Part shown: positions 1-13,067 of the stretch, in pieces | Position numbering within the stretch: position 1 is the stretch's first letter | Layout: every line of letters begins with the position of its first letter | From: Volvariella volvacea V23 | Lineage: Eukaryota; Basidiomycota; Agaricomycetes; Agaricales; Pluteaceae | Length of the DNA: 64,000 nucleotides | Reading direction: 5' to 3' | Assembly (NCBI GenBank): GCA_000349905.1 | Contig: KB722744.1 | Span: 310,001-374,000 of the forward strand | Translations under genes and position numbers: made by a program | The notes under the pieces: model-generated | Told to the model about the DNA's origin: nothing | The model's database searches: none | What the model saw: only the letters and a program-made list of their open reading frames with translations

Positions 1-216
1 CATCTTTTACTATACGATATATATATGTATTACGCACCATCTCCCAAGTTATATGCTCGTCGCTTCACGATCTCCACATTCCCCCCTCCGGTTTGCAAGG
101 CATATGCGCTGGTACCTGAAGTTTGTTTCTACACGGAACCGTTCTGAGTCGCGCTTTATAGAACCATACGCCAGTCTCTCTTCGTCGTATGACTCTGGCG
201 TGTTTGTGACTGCGCC

Positions 217-1600
217 GTGAGTTTGGCCAGACAACGGGAGTTCTCGTCCGATAGTCACCAACGTCCCACGAGGACACGCCTCACGCCTCCTTTCCGAGCT
301 ACCCTGACGGAGATGCATGGCAGTACCTTCAAATCCGATTATTTCAAGCACGCAGGAAAATACACATCCATTGTCCCAACCTTAGTAGACCTGATCTTCA
401 GCCACATTCCATTACGCCNNNNNNNNNNNNNNNNNNNNNNNNNNNNNNNNNNNNNNNNNNNNNNNNNNNNNNNNNNNNNNNNNNNNNNNNNNNNNNNNNN
501 NNNNNNNNNNNNNNNNNNACCAATTGAAGAACCCTTTTGTTCAGTGTGCAGAATCTACTGTCAAGTTCGTGCTGTGGGACTTGGGTGGCCGAAGACATCT
601 ACCTTCTCATTCCCACCAACATCCCGCGCTGCTTGGCCAAATCGCCGTTGAAGTGGCTCCGCGATGTTGCGTGGGTCATCCTTGGACTCGAAGGACATGT
701 CGCGAGGGGGCGCGGTCGAAGAGGCATCGCGACATATCCTCATTGGCGATGGCACCTTCTGTTACGTGCCAAGTGAGTTGTATGCAGGTCAATGGGATTT
801 TCATTTCTCAGACGCCCCTGTGAATTTCAGAAGGGGGCGACTTGCGACACGCCATATCGCCAAAAGTCAGGGCACTCGGCGACGACAACTGGGAGACGTC
901 TTTGTTGGACACTAGTTAATCCGACGTTGGGGCATCGAGGTTTGAAAAAGTCGGTCCGAAAGCGTGGTGGAGGGAGCTGCATATTTTCAATTTCTTTTCC
1001 GAGTCCTTGTGAGGCGTACCACTTGATACCGCCTTCGACGCAAGGCGAGGCGTGTTAGTTTTTCCTCGCTTGTTGCAAGGATCACTCAAGTCTGTCTATG
1101 AATTGGAAGAAATCGTGAAACAGTGCTCCAAAGACCCTCGTCTTGAGATTTCTGACGTCAGTGACCCGCGCAACGGCGTTCTCCTTTTTCTGCCTTTTCA
1201 CCGCTTCATGAAGTGGCAATAATGAAGGTATGACCTCAACATCCCCATATATGCGGTGTCTTACCCGTTTGAATAGACGCCAAACGCCTTTCTTCAGTGT
1301 ACAGACATACCGACGAATCCAGATCCAGTCTAAATTGACATACCGAGGACGCCAATTTCCCTCCCAAGAAAGATACACGCTGCAACGGTTGGTCGACGAC
1401 GCCTACGACAGCATTAATTGCGATGCTCAGTTCTCTGATCTGAGCCCCGAGCTTCTTCCGTCTACTCTCGCTCTTGACTATGTGTACGGTGAAGCTGTGC
1501 TATGCAGGTTCGGTAGGGGGCCCCCTGAAAAATTCAAAGCACAAGTACGTCTCTTGCAGCGACAAAGCCCTCGATGAGGAAAGCAAAGTTAGGGTCTTGA
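217..1600 (+). pseudogene. HNH-nuclease-like gene relic, interrupted by assembly gap
   Basis: Plus-strand fragments resemble the large basidiomycete family of HNH-domain proteins. Around 1009-1055 one frame reads CEAYHLIPPSTQGEAC, where AYHLIP has the form of the first HNH histidine motif. Around 1105-1247 another frame reads ELEEIVKQC, then SDPRNGVLLFLPFHRFMKW, which fits the Asn and second His part of the motif. At 1378-1510 a third stretch ends PSTLALDYVYGEAVLCRFG, like the C-terminal end of that family. No splice-site choice I could find joins the pieces: the frame changes between them and stops intervene. The 5' part crosses the 100-N gap at 419-518, so the start cannot be read. Family assignment rests on recalled motif shape and is tentative; it may be a broken gene or several badly joined exons. 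Confidence 0.33.
419..518. other. Assembly gap (100 N)
   Basis: Exactly 100 N, the conventional placeholder for a scaffold gap of unknown length. It interrupts the HNH-like relic. Confidence 0.98.
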
Positions 1601-1918
1601 TATTGATACCTCAGCTCCTTACATTGTTTTCTTCGATCAACGTTGCACCATCACCTTGTATCGTTTCGTCTTCTCCCTGAGTCCACGTACTTATTCGTTA
1701 TTTGCCTCCTCTGTTTCCCCCCTCCGCTATATTATTTGTGCTCATCACTAGCCTACAAATGTGTCCTCATTATCGTCCACCCCAACGTCCCGTCCCTATC
1801 TGTCCCCACCTTCGCATACACACCCCTCACACACCCCTCATTGGTCTATAGATACAGACCCGAAGTGGTACTTCACGCACACGCCTTGTGAAACGATGTT
1901 ATGCGCAGCAGCGGACTG

Positions 1919-2999
1919 TCATAATCGGGACTTCATCTCCGACAGCAGCCTCGGCTCTGGGGTTTTCATCTTGATGTGTACACCGGATGCTACGAGTCGG
2001 TTGTGCGTCGCGTTCCATATCTGCGGTTCCAGGAAATGGGCAAGAGTCAGATGGTGGAATGAGTGAATGATTGGAGAATATGGTTCAAGGGCAGTATGGA
2101 TAGCAATGCAGCACGTGTGCGCGTATGAATCAAAGTGGGACAGTGTTGCCGCACCGCCCAACCAGGTAGGAAGGACGTGGAATGCTTGAAAACACTAGGG
2201 CTTTGGGGTGCGTTGTATATATTGTACATACCTCAGTTCGTGCGGACGTAACCCGGGAACCTCGAGTAAGGCTGGTGTTAACGATGCGTAGTTTATCTCC
2301 TCTTCACGAGCGAATGCATGTGCATCAAGGGCCACAGGCACCGCCATGGCGCGAGTAAGCGATCCGGGTCAAGACACGTGGAAGGTGAATGTGAGCGAGA
2401 AACTCACAGTGCAGCGGGAGAGTGGTAAACGATGTTCATGGACTGCGAAACCTCCCTGAAATGAGATTCGAGGTTATCGGGTGATGTGCCTTCGGTGGTC
2501 AGAAGGATTGCTGATAGAGCCATCGTCGAGCATCTGCAAGAAATGCCACAACATCAGATACAGAGTCCAGGCGCGGTGACGGATGCAACGTGCATATCAA
2601 CCAAAAACGCAGCACATCCCCCGTGTAAACTCCAAGCCCCATTCACCATATCTGACAACCGCAACGCGATTCAATCTCAACCCAATCCGCATCTGTGGAT
2701 AGATCGAGAGAGCACTCACCGGGCTCAACCGTGGTCTCGACAACCACCCTCCCCTCGTACCGCTTCCCCTCCGAGTCCTCGTGAGCTCTGACCGCAACCT
2801 CAGTAGTAACCACCCGCTTCGCGATAGCGTCCCCGAATACCCCGGGCGTGAACGGGAACATGAAGTACGTGTGGACGCTAGAAAGGACCTCTTTCACTTC
2901 GTCCGAGGCGTTGCCTGCTATGGCCGGGCGCTCTCCTGCCTCTATTGCTGCTGCTCCCGAGTTTTCCAGCGGCTGGGATGAGTCTGGGGTGTCGCTCAT
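1919..2999 (-). CDS. Hotdog-fold thioesterase, PaaI/ACOT13-like
   Basis: Five exons (2999-2720, 2651-2594, 2533-2408, 2301-2232, 2020-1919) join in frame into 211 residues. The central part carries the signature of PaaI/ACOT13-type acyl-CoA thioesterases: N97, then LHGGC at 102-106, then LVD with D112, followed by CSTMAL. The second half has SQSMNIVYHSPAALGDKL and a final strand RLVASGVHIKMK, as expected for a single hotdog domain that would work as a dimer or tetramer. N, HGG and D are the usual catalytic or oxyanion residues. Intron 2 has to use a GC-AG border (gcacgt donor at 2593) to keep frame. The start at 2999 was chosen because the residues before it look like untranslated leader. A paralogue lies at 24293-25343. 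The substrate cannot be read from the sequence. Confidence 0.82.
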
Positions 3000-4130
3000 G
3001 GTGCTGGTCACAGTAGAACAGTGGGCGCTTATCCTAGTCCGGTCTGAAGCCTGGGTATCTGGAGATGAGGGAAGAAGCTGAACCGCTGTCCTGTGGGGGT
3101 ACACGAGCTGCCCAACAGTACTCCATCGCACTCATTAATGCCGAAGGGGCCAAACGGCACACTGCCGGATCAGCAGCGAGCACTTCCGGAGGAGTAGAAT
3201 CACGTGGTCGACAGCCGACTCGGAGGGCGTGACGGTAATGCTATCTATGCTGCATAGTTTGTGCGGGTATTTAGTCTGAACGTTTGGTGTCAGCCTACAA
3301 CTCCGAGAGTACAACATTATTTCGCGCCCAGCACAAGGTTCGCAAAAGCAATTCTAAAAAAACATCCACGTCTTTGCAGGGTATCCCGCTGTTAGCGCTT
3401 CCATCACAGCAAACGACACAGTGACCCAAGTGATCTGGTTCGGTTCAATTGCTTGCACTGTGATTAGAAACAACACGAGCACTAGTAAGGCACAGAAAAA
3501 AAAAGGACGCGAATCAAACATATAAGCACACCAAAAAAAGCAAGAAGAAACGTCTTCGAGATACAAAAAGGGAGAAAAGAAAAGAACGAGGGCACTTCTG
3601 TATGTGGCGAGCATGTATGTATGTACGTATGAGGAACTGGAATTGGCAAGGGAGGGCGAGAATTCCGTCAGCAAGAGTCACAGGACGAGAGAAGATAAAG
3701 AACTTGAACAGTAGCAACAGTATGAGAGCTTCAGCGCAGAGGGTGAAGAGTAAGAGAGCATGGGCGTAAGATATATAAATAACTGGGTGAGGGGATGGCA
3801 GGATGAAAGACGAGGACGGTGAACGAGAGGCGCGTAGTTGGGTCAAAAAAGTCACGGAGGTACCGGAACGTCAGCTGGAGGATAGGCCGAGGTTAGGGTA
3901 GTGGGTGCTCAGCACCAAACAGGAACAAGGCGCCTGGAGAGACCGTATGTCAAGAATCAGGAAATATCAGGGAGTGTGGGACCACGAAGGGGTCAAAGGT
4001 GTCAGAACACAGGAAAGTGTATGGGAGGGGTACGCATAACAAGACCACAAGAAAGGTTTAAAGTGAAAAAAATCAACGCAAGTCCGCCAAAGAGAGGAAC
4101 ACAAGGAAATGAGAAAAGCCTGGGTTGGGC
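3000..4130. other. Intergenic, no gene seen
   Basis: Upstream region of the thioesterase and downstream region of the Boi-like gene. It contains purine-rich and A-rich stretches (3350-3900). Minus-strand open frames here are low-complexity Phe/Leu/Ser-rich translations of that A/G bias and have no recognisable domain. Confidence 0.6.
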
Positions 4131-7100
4131 TCATGCCCAACCGACGGGTGCCATAAACCCAGCAGCTTGAACCGAACTTCGGCCAATACTCTGAGTCAAC
4201 GCTCTTCTCTTATCCTCCCACGCCTTGAGCGCTTTCAGTAGTTGAACAATCTTATCCCTCTTCCCTTGTCGGACATCATTAATACTGACAGAGCCCATCT
4301 TCACGTCATTATCCAACAAAAAGTCAAAAAGTTTGAACAAGCCATCAAGTTTATCGTCCGTCGGGTCAGTGGGGAACGCTGAATCAGGAACTGGCGGCGA
4401 TGATGGTTTGCCCTTGATGGATTCTGCAAGTCGAAGGAGAGCAAGCCCGCTGTAGAGCGGGCCGGCCGAGTCACGAACGCGAAGTGACAGTGGCAGATGT
4501 GAATTCGCCCAATCGATCAGTTCATCATCGATTGCGGCTGTCTAGCCAACCTGTCAGTTATACACCCAAACGTGGAACAGGGCTACATACCGCAGTGCGC
4601 ACCGAACTGACCCGTCTCATCTCCCGTGATGGCCTCGGAGGCGCTGCGGACGCACTGACTGCAGATGTTCTCACAGTCGGAGTCTGCGGTTCTCCAAGAT
4701 CCTCATACCCAAGGTTAGGAGAAGGAATAGTGATAGGCCGCGCGCCATCAGTCGTAAAGAATGAATCCAGCCTCGCCCTTTCACCCCCATCCCCATTGGA
4801 CGACGGAAGTCCCATCAGAATTCTGGCATCACGGCTCGAAAGCTGATTGGGATTTTCCCGGCGGAGAGCTTTTTGAGTCGCGTCCCGAGCTGTAGGCGAG
4901 GGTGGACGAGGTGCAGGGTTCATGGTCTGTGCGACCGCCAGTGGTATCGTAGGAATATTGCAAGAAGAGATAACGGGCCCTGATTAATTACGAAAAAAAC
5001 AACACATGGCGTCAGCTCTGATGATCGAACAGAGGCTAATGTGAAGGCAGCAGGGCAGATGCGAAGCCAAGGGCTGATATGACCCCGCCTTCCCTATTCC
5101 CACAGCAAAAAGAGGTGACGTACTTGAATAGTCTCTTCCGATGGTGGCCTTCATAATTGCCTTCATCCACTCACGGACAATTGATTTCTCATCCGAGCTG
5201 AAGTAATGGGTCTTGTCGTTGTCGTGATCAATTCTGAAGCCATATCGACCTGGATCGATATTCTCGTCGACCGTGACTTTATACCCAGTGACCTTGATGT
5301 AGCCCTTAATCTTCGTCTCCTATGAAAGCAAGCAAACACATGAACACCCTCTGCAATCACAAGGAACGCAATGCACTTACGGATTTGTCATTACTGCGCA
5401 GGCAGTACAAGTGAGACCCCTTGAGGATGAAATACCTCAGCTTCCAGCTATTATACCTATCTCCCTTTTTCCTCATCCACCCGTTGTGATCAGGTTCACC
5501 GATCTGATCGATGACACTTATCCCGGGCTTCAACGTCGCACCACCAACAAACTTGGCTGTACCGGATCCCGCGATCGATGTTGACGTTCTCTTTCGGAGC
5601 AATGCGGGGTCTTTCTCCTTTGAGTCTTTCAAGTTCTCCTTCGGCTCTTTAAGGGGAGCGTTGGTTGCGGTTATTGACTTTTGAGACCCGCCAACGGATG
5701 CAGATCTTCTACTTGAACTGCTATGCAACTTTGGAATAGCAAACACTGAGCTCTTCTCTGGAAGTGTTTCGTCGCTGCTGTTGGCGAAAAGCAATAGTCA
5801 GAAGGGTATGCAATAACACGCAAACCTAGGGACTCACGAATACCTTGGAGCTGGCTTCCTGCTCTTACCCAACGTAGGCCCAAACGAACCACCAAAGATA
5901 CTCAGCCTATCGCTAACCTTACCACCATCTATGCTCCTCTTCGATTTCGCGCGACGACTGCTCACGCTGTCGCCAGCCGTCGAATGCGTGGGCGAAGAAA
6001 GCTCCTTCGAATCTCCGATAGGCTTCAACGGGTCCGATCTAACAGAATCGGCTTGGCTCTCCCTATCCTTCTCCCTGTCTCTCAAAAGGTTCAAGTCTTG
6101 CGACAGTCCAAACAACCTCCGCCTGGAATTGCCGTTCTGCACAATCTCACCCTAAACACGCGCGAATCGTCAGTGCCAGTAAAACACGAGGGAGCTAGAC
6201 CATAAACCCACCTCGCTCATATGGCCCCGGTCATCTTCCCGTTCTTCCGGTATATTCACGACAGCCTTGACCGTGTCGCTTAGTGCAGTATCGCTTGGAG
6301 ACAGGGACAAGTGAGCTGGCCGGCCCTTCTATCGTTTTGGTATAATTATACGTCGGAGCATCATATAATGAACCGAACAAGACACGCGTCAAAGTGATGC
6401 AACGAAGGTGAGGGGAGGGAAGGGGGCGAAACAACAATAAATAAGCCGCTAATTCTCGCAATCAACTTGAAAATTAACCGATACGTACCACAGGTCTTCC
6501 ATTGATTGGAGGTGGCGGGACAATGAGCCCATTAGCTCCACCGAGCCCCTCTTGTCTCTCTGGCGCTCCAATTCCAGAAGAATGGGCGGAACTTTCGCTA
6601 CCGCTCATAGGGACGAAGCCCCCAACGAAATGGCCGTTTGCACCGGCGCTGTGTAACGGGCTACCCCCCGGAGGTGGGGCCGAGCCCAGCGGGCTTGCAA
6701 GGGAGCTTTGAATGCTTTGTGTATGCGAGTGATACCCATTGGTAGCGCCAGGGAAGGAGTGATGCGAATATGTCTGAGATTGTGCCCTAGAATGTGTTTG
6801 AACGGGGAGGTTCTGTATAACAGGAGAGAGCGGAGACGGTTGAGCTTGTGATAGTTGCTCGGCTTTGTCTGAGGAGGTGATCGAAGGGGGGCGCTTAAGG
6901 TCGGTAATGGCATTGACGATGCGTGTACGCTTCCCAAAAGCCACGATTCCGATTTCTGACTTAAGGATGTTTACATCCAACTCGAGAAGAACGTCCCCGG
7001 TGATCTCTTGCTCTATATGCGCCGTGAATAGGAGTTTCAGCCAAGGTGAAGAGATGAACCTACCTGTGAACTTGTCACATACGTCCTTATCAAAACCCTT

Positions 7101-8800
7101 GCTCTTAAGCCAATCGACGACGTCGTCTACACTCCATTCCACAGGAGGAGCCTTCTCTTTAGCCTTTTTCTCAAGTGGAGCCGGTGGTGGTGACTGCACT
7201 CGGGGGGCTGGCATGACGGGAGGTGGCGAGGGCATCTGGGCTAAGGGGGAAGAGGGGCGTACAAAGGGCGTACTATTCTGCCTCGGCAGTGACTGGCTGC
7301 GGCCGTTAATAGACCCCGTGGGCGAGGGTGAGGGCATCGCATTGTAAGAATTCCGTTGAGGCGTTGCACTACGAGAGGGTTCGGAACGTGGCGGTGTGGT
7401 AATATGGCTTTGTGATAGGTTGGGCGATATCGGAGCCGGAAATGAAAGACGGGCGGGCTCTTTCGCAGCGCCGTTCGGAACAGGCATTGCAGCCATGATA
7501 GTAGGTGTCATAGGAGTGGGTGATGGCGAAGGCGAAGGAGATGGTGAAGGAATCTTGGGGAATGTCGACTGGGTAGCAGTGGCGGTTTGTGGCTCTGGGG
7601 TCTCTGGGTTTCGCGTGGAGGAACCAAGCTCCTGGAATTGGGGCTCTGGTGAGCTAGTAAGTTTCCCAGCTAAATCTGTCTTTGGTTCGTTGGGCTCCTT
7701 GCGCCCCACAGAAATGCGGCGTAGATCCACGTCGGATTCTTCTTCCTCTTCTGGGATGGGGTGCTCCCGGTAGAATAGCGCCGATCGGCCTGTGTTGTCG
7801 TCGCGATGTGAACGAACCCCGTCTTCGTCATCACTCTCGTCGCTGAGCTCGACATCAATAGGCGGTGCAACAACCCTGTTGCCATTCATCATGGCCTCCA
7901 GTTTCTCTGCCTCTTCAACTGCCTTCCGTGCCTTTTCTGCCAATTTCTTCCTCGCGTCTGCGTGCCAGGCCTCTCCGCCGCTGTTATCCATGGTGTCCAT
8001 ATCGCTGAGGTCGATGTCGGTATCAGTTTCGCCATCCCGCGTACTTGCGAAACTAAAGCTTCTTGCGCCGTCGCCATCCTCCGTCATCCCTCGACCCTTC
8101 CCTAGCTGTTCGATAGCCTTTTGAACATCGGTCATGGTAGCTTTCATCACTTCTCCATCTCCACCTGAGGTTGTCCGACGTCGTATGTGTGATTCGTCTT
8201 CAGACTCATTGCCATTGACCACGAGTGCTGCGGTGGTGGGAACGGATGATACTATATGCGGCGACTCTACTGGTGATGCTACCTGGGGTGACCCAGCTTC
8301 TGATTCTTCTTCTAGCGGTCGTAAGCCAGACTTGATCGGTTGAGCATCGAGCTCGGGAGATGAGTCGCCGACAATGGTTTGGGACGACGTTGAGGGAATG
8401 GGTGCTGATTCTCCTGAAGGCAGAGCAGGCGCGGTGTACGTTTGTGGGAAGAGACCAATCTTCCCGGCGAGGTTTTGTCCCTAGAGAGATGCGTATTAGT
8501 CGCCATTGTTCGTTTCGGCAGCTCCGGCGTATAAGGCAGAGCATAGTGAGACTGAAATGTGTGGATGTATGCGGACTATGGCATCCGGATAACACTGTCT
8601 CAAACCACGTTGAGACCTCTGAGCAAGCAGTGGCCCCAGCAGACCGCAACGAGAGGGAAAGAGAGGGAATTCACCTTCCACCAGCCATCTCCGTACATGT
8701 CATCTCTTTCTAGCACCTCTATGCGCTCGCCAGCTCGGAAGGGCAGTTCATCCTCATGCTCGGGCAGAAAGTCGTGCAGAGCGTAGACGTATTCCGGCAT
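4131..8800 (-). CDS. Boi/Pob1-type polarity scaffold, SH3-SAM-PH plus CH-like domain
   Basis: Exons 8800-8675, 8480-6489 (containing a 51-base in-frame intron in the SAM region), 6328-6212, 6151-5838, 5777-5381, 5319-5124, 4889-4591 and 4541-4131 give about 1,266 residues. Residues 1-60 are an SH3 domain (YALHDFLPEHEDELPF, then GDGWWK). A long Ser/Pro-rich linker follows. A SAM domain lies near 485-550 (WSVDDVVDWLKSKGF, then FTEQEITGDVLLELD) and a PH domain near 925-1030 (GWMRKKGDRYNSWKLRYFIL). This is the order of Boi1/Boi2 and S. pombe Pob1, cortical scaffolds that tie Cdc42/Rho and formin activity to exocytosis at growth sites. The last 137 residues read as a calponin-homology-like domain (ELIDWANSHLP, GLALLRLAESIKG, INDVRQGKRDKIVQLLKAL), which the yeast proteins lack. 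Exon choice is solid because every join restores a domain. Confidence 0.88.
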
Positions 8801-8946
8801 GACGCCTACAGGGTGGATGTGGGTCGGATTAACGGTATAAGTAGGTAAGAGGCGCAATAGTGCGCCGGAGGGAGATCAAGGAGGGACTGTGAGCGTGTGG
8901 GAATATGTAAACTCGGCTGAGAAATATTGTATGGTTCGATGTGTTG

Positions 8947-9312
8947 TTACAGATTGTGCGATGACGAGACTGCTGCCGCGACGGGTTGGCCGTGGTGTTC
9001 GACGTTGTCAACGAGCTCGGGGCTGTTGAGGGCAGCAAGGACGGGACGATGAGGATACAAAGGGAAGAGGAAGGGACCACCGCCAACGATCACATCAGCT
9101 CGGTTTTCGCAGTGGGCACGTGTAACTTTGCTCGCCGTAAATTCAACACCCGGTCTCGGGTCCTCCCACTGTTCGAGACTTGGTTTTAGACAACCACTGT
9201 CGATCCAGTCCTCAAGGCGAAAAGGTAGGGCAGACCAGGAGCCTACATCGTGCAGCAGGTGGTCAATGGGCTGGCTGGCAGGCTGTGCACCGATGTCTTC
9301 CCAACTATTCAT
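8947..9312 (-). CDS. Possible small hypothetical protein
   Basis: A 121-residue open frame starting MNSWEDIGAQPASQPIDHLL and ending in a Val/Ala/Ser-rich tail. I do not recognise it. It has a balanced composition and several Trp, Asp and Glu residues, unlike most non-coding frames here, and lies just upstream of the Boi-like gene on the same strand. It may be a short gene, an exon of a gene with unseen parts, or chance. Confidence 0.22.
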   Translation of the reverse strand: MNSWEDIGAQPASQPIDHLLHDVGSWSALPFRLEDWIDSGCLKPSLEQWEDPRPGVEFTASKVTRAHCENRADVIVGGGPFLFPLYPHRPVLAALNSPELVDNVEHHGQPVAAAVSSSHNL

Positions 9313-12300
9313 AGATTCTGCACCAGTAGGTGTCCCATCATGTCAACTCTGATTTCGTGCGTAAGTAAATCGCTGCGACACCGGGATCGACAAGCCGACT
9401 GATTCCAGCACCACCTCTATGTCCGGAAGAAAGCCCGTACCTTTCATTGCTGCAACACGTTCCGAAGACAGCGCAGCGAGGCCGACTTACTCGTTTTTTA
9501 TGTTTTTTCATCACCGAGAATGGCTCTGCTTATCAGGCCACGAGTAAACTCAATGCACAATTGGCACCGTGGTGTTACGATACATTGCTCCTGCGCACAT
9601 GCTACCTTTATACAACATCACCCTCCCTTCACATATCGGACGGGCTCCTGGGAATACGTATCTCGAATCTCCGAATCCGGGTAAGTGAAGGTACATTCGT
9701 CGTCTTGTTTGTCACATTCGAACAATGGTGCATGGTCTGTTCCAAGAGACTCGATGGAGGGCTTGTTGGCCAAGTTTCCCTAATGTCAGACGAGACCAAA
9801 GTCATCAATCAACTGATGGCAGGTTTGGGTATTCAACACCAGCAAATAGGAAATCGAACGGCATACCCACGCAGTACTTTCACACCACAATCATCTTGGG
9901 CGTCGTTGTTCGGCTCAGCACAGGAGGCACCAAACACCCTCCCAGGGCTACCATACAGCGCGCCCCTCAGCACATGCCAGAGACATCCCAATACTTCCGT
10001 TTGGAGTACTTATTCCCCTTTCTTAGTGTCCATCATCTATTTCCTTGTGCAGGCTATGGCACTTGTACCCAGGCTTCCCATGGGCGTTTCACTTCGTTGA
10101 TCGCATGGAGCCTTACAGTATGCGTTTGATGACAATTCGTGTGCTGCGCATTCATTCCCATCAACCCCGCCTCGGCGCTGCACACCATGGTCGGGCCACC
10201 TAATCTCTCGGAACGGCACGCGTGACATGATCTACAACCACCGATCTTGCGATATAGCCGGGGCCAATAATCCCCTACAACCGTTTCTGGCACCAAGCTT
10301 GTATCACTCCTCTAATTCATTCCCACCCTGAATCTCCCTGAACAGAGATAAACTTCCCTCCATCATTTGGGGTAGGACGTCCCATGACCATCAGGGATGT
10401 CAAAAAATTGACCGAATGAAATCAGTCTCTTTTGAAATTGTGGAAAAAAGAGGGATCACGGTCATCTCCCTCAGGTTGATGTAGGAGCTATCGTCGCTGT
10501 CTATCTGGGTGCTCTTCTGTAATCACAGGCTCGCGATTTCTTTCCCTCGAGCGGGTGCAATTTTTCTAATGCTTATCGGCTTACGGCGCCGCCGGAGCGT
10601 CAACTTTCTATGTACGGATTTATGAGGCCGTTTCCAACGACGCTGTTAGTATAATACTTGGACCCTATTTACAATTGACACTAAGTATACTAGCCCTGTC
10701 TTTGGCGCTAAGAAAATGAGCACGGCCGCCTCTGGAGCTCAACATTAACAACGAAGCTCGCGGCAGAAGTACGCGTCATATGACATATTGTAGCGTCACC
10801 TGAAACTTCGAGCCATATTCGATATCAAACGGAGCTAGAAGATAAAGGACTCGCAGAAGCATCTTTTCACGTCACAGCGAACTTGTCATGTTATGCTCCA
10901 CTCACGGATAATCCTGGCAGCTTCACCTCAAGCTTCCGAATAGGGTCACTATAGGAACTAGAAGATTAATTGACATCAGCAAAAAAAACTGTGGGATACA
11001 CCTATCCTTTTGGCGCTATACGGTTGAGAGCTACGACTGACAATGATACCCCTATGTTTGTTCACATGCAAACGCGCGATTGTGCCCGTGGACAGATAAC
11101 CTGACCTCTATCTTGAAGCAATCTTCTTTGAGTGAACTCGATGAAGTCACCCATCTTATCCCTGAATTTCATTTGGGATGTACGAGCAAAAGCAGGCATT
11201 GACGTCTTTCTCTATGACCGAGGCCTGTGATTAACCTGCGATTAACCTCGCCACTAACCTCTAAAAAGCCGACTCGTGATCTCGCATGACGTCCATCCCG
11301 ACCGACGATAATTTCAAATTGCCCTCAATAACAACAAACCCTTCACCACCGGAGCAAAGCGAGTCTAAAAATTGCTCCGTAGATAGAGTCACCTCGACGC
11401 GTTTTGATAGCAAGTGAGCAGCTGAACATCTGAGCAGCAAACTCCGCTGGGTCTGGGTTCTGTGGTGTGTCCTCATGATGTGCGCAGGGTCGAGGCTTCG
11501 GGACATGATATAACGCCAACAAGCTGGCGTCAGGGAGAGCGTCCAAGCGGGAAGACGAAGAGCGCTTCTTCGAGCATAGTGGGTGGGAGACCGAGCCAAC
11601 CTGAGGATAATGTGATAATGGACAGACCTAGCGGGGCACCAACCACGTTGAAATTCGATACGTCTCTCAGGATGGTTTGACCCCTAAGTTGGAGGCGTTG
11701 ATATTACACCATAACGCTTATGACACCGGAGAGTGCTCTCGAACGCGCTAGCGTGAACTTAGTCTTCATTCCGATCGAACTTTATGCAGTAATACGGAGT
11801 CAGTAAACGGGAATTTTGGCAGAATAAACAGCTTCTTAATCCTCGTTCCGTGACGGAGAATCCCATTGACCGCTAAGGTGCTCCTCCGCAAAGTGCTCCT
11901 TGGCCCATTCAATTTCTCGGGGTGAACATCAAGTAGGAACTTACCAAAATTGGTCTTAATGTCTAACGATCCTGGGCCCTTTGAACCAAGATCATACCCA
12001 ATTCCGTACCGGAACCCTGGAAAACCAGACAGTCGGAACTTACATCTTCACTAACCCACATACGCTCGCTCCCATCATCCGCTACGCGCAAAAACCCCAA
12101 GAGGCAAGAAAAAAAAATAGCATCTTCGTCATAGATGATGAATGGCTGTGCAGAAGCCTGCTCACCTACTCCCGCGACGTGTATAGGCAGTGAAAGCGTA
12201 TGATTGTTCGTCCGACATCGTCAACATGCGATACAGCGGCGATATCCCATGAGTCCAAACCCTGCAACAGGACAGGTGCTTCTTCAGCCTTACCCCAAGC

Positions 12301-13061
12301 GGCATCTAGTTCTGAAGTGGCCACTCCCGCTGTGTTTGGTCATTGTCTGGTCTCCCCCTTCCTGTGCCTTCCTCTCCCTAGAATCACCATCATCAGGGGT
12401 TGAAGGAATGCCGTCCGAGCGCTGCAGGAACCGCTGAGTTTCAAGGCGGAAGTAACGGGAGTGCGATGTAATCTCTCCTTGGTGCATGCTCGACAAAAAA
12501 TCCAAAACTCGCGTAAAACGCTTGCTGTTGGCGGTTGTGGATGTCAAAAGTTCGCAGCCGGGGAGATGCAAGGCTCGTTCCCACCGAGACGGGTGAGAGA
12601 TCCACGTGTATCTCGAATCTGTCACAGCCACCAAAAAGCGAAGAGAACATTCTTATGACACACAAAAAGAGAACGGACAACTTTGGACACCACGGCTTGG
12701 GGTCGATTGAACTGCAGGAAAACACGGCCGCCAGCATCACCTCACCACGGTCGTTTCCCTTCATTTGCCGATTTCCCACACACCACAGCACGCATTGCCT
12801 ATGTTTGTCCAGACAATCTGCCAAACAAAATTGGTTGATGGGAGGGAGAGGCCGAAAATCCCTTGGGCTTGGAAGACAATCTGTGTTTCGTATCCTGAAT
12901 CGCAGATTTGTGTCCCTAATTAGCATCGAGGTAAGGGTCGAAAGGAATTGTGAGGGGGTGTGGTTTGCAAACAGCGTTCCTGATTTAAACAAAACAAGGG
13001 AAGAGGGTTAGTGAATTTTTGGTAGAAAAATTCAGCCCTCCCCCCCTCACTGCGATTATGA

Positions 13062-13067
13062 TATAAA
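13062..13067 (+). promoter_or_regulatory. Candidate TATA box of the terpene synthase gene
   Basis: TATAAA lies 161 bases upstream of the chosen ATG, followed by a pyrimidine-rich stretch before the start, as is common in fungal promoters. Position and motif only; not tested. Confidence 0.3.

Noticed and set aside
6489..8480. Interrupted SAM domain in the Boi-like protein
   Set aside because: The extra 17 residues are a 51-base in-frame intron; removing it restores FTEQEITGDVLLEL.
9447..10100. 217-codon open frame on the plus strand
   Set aside because: No domain, amino-acid usage unlike neighbouring genes, and no supporting splice or promoter signals; overlapped by other random frames.
12441..13011. 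Long open frames on both strands before the terpene synthase
   Set aside because: They oppose each other, show no motif, and lie where the promoter of the terpene synthase is expected.
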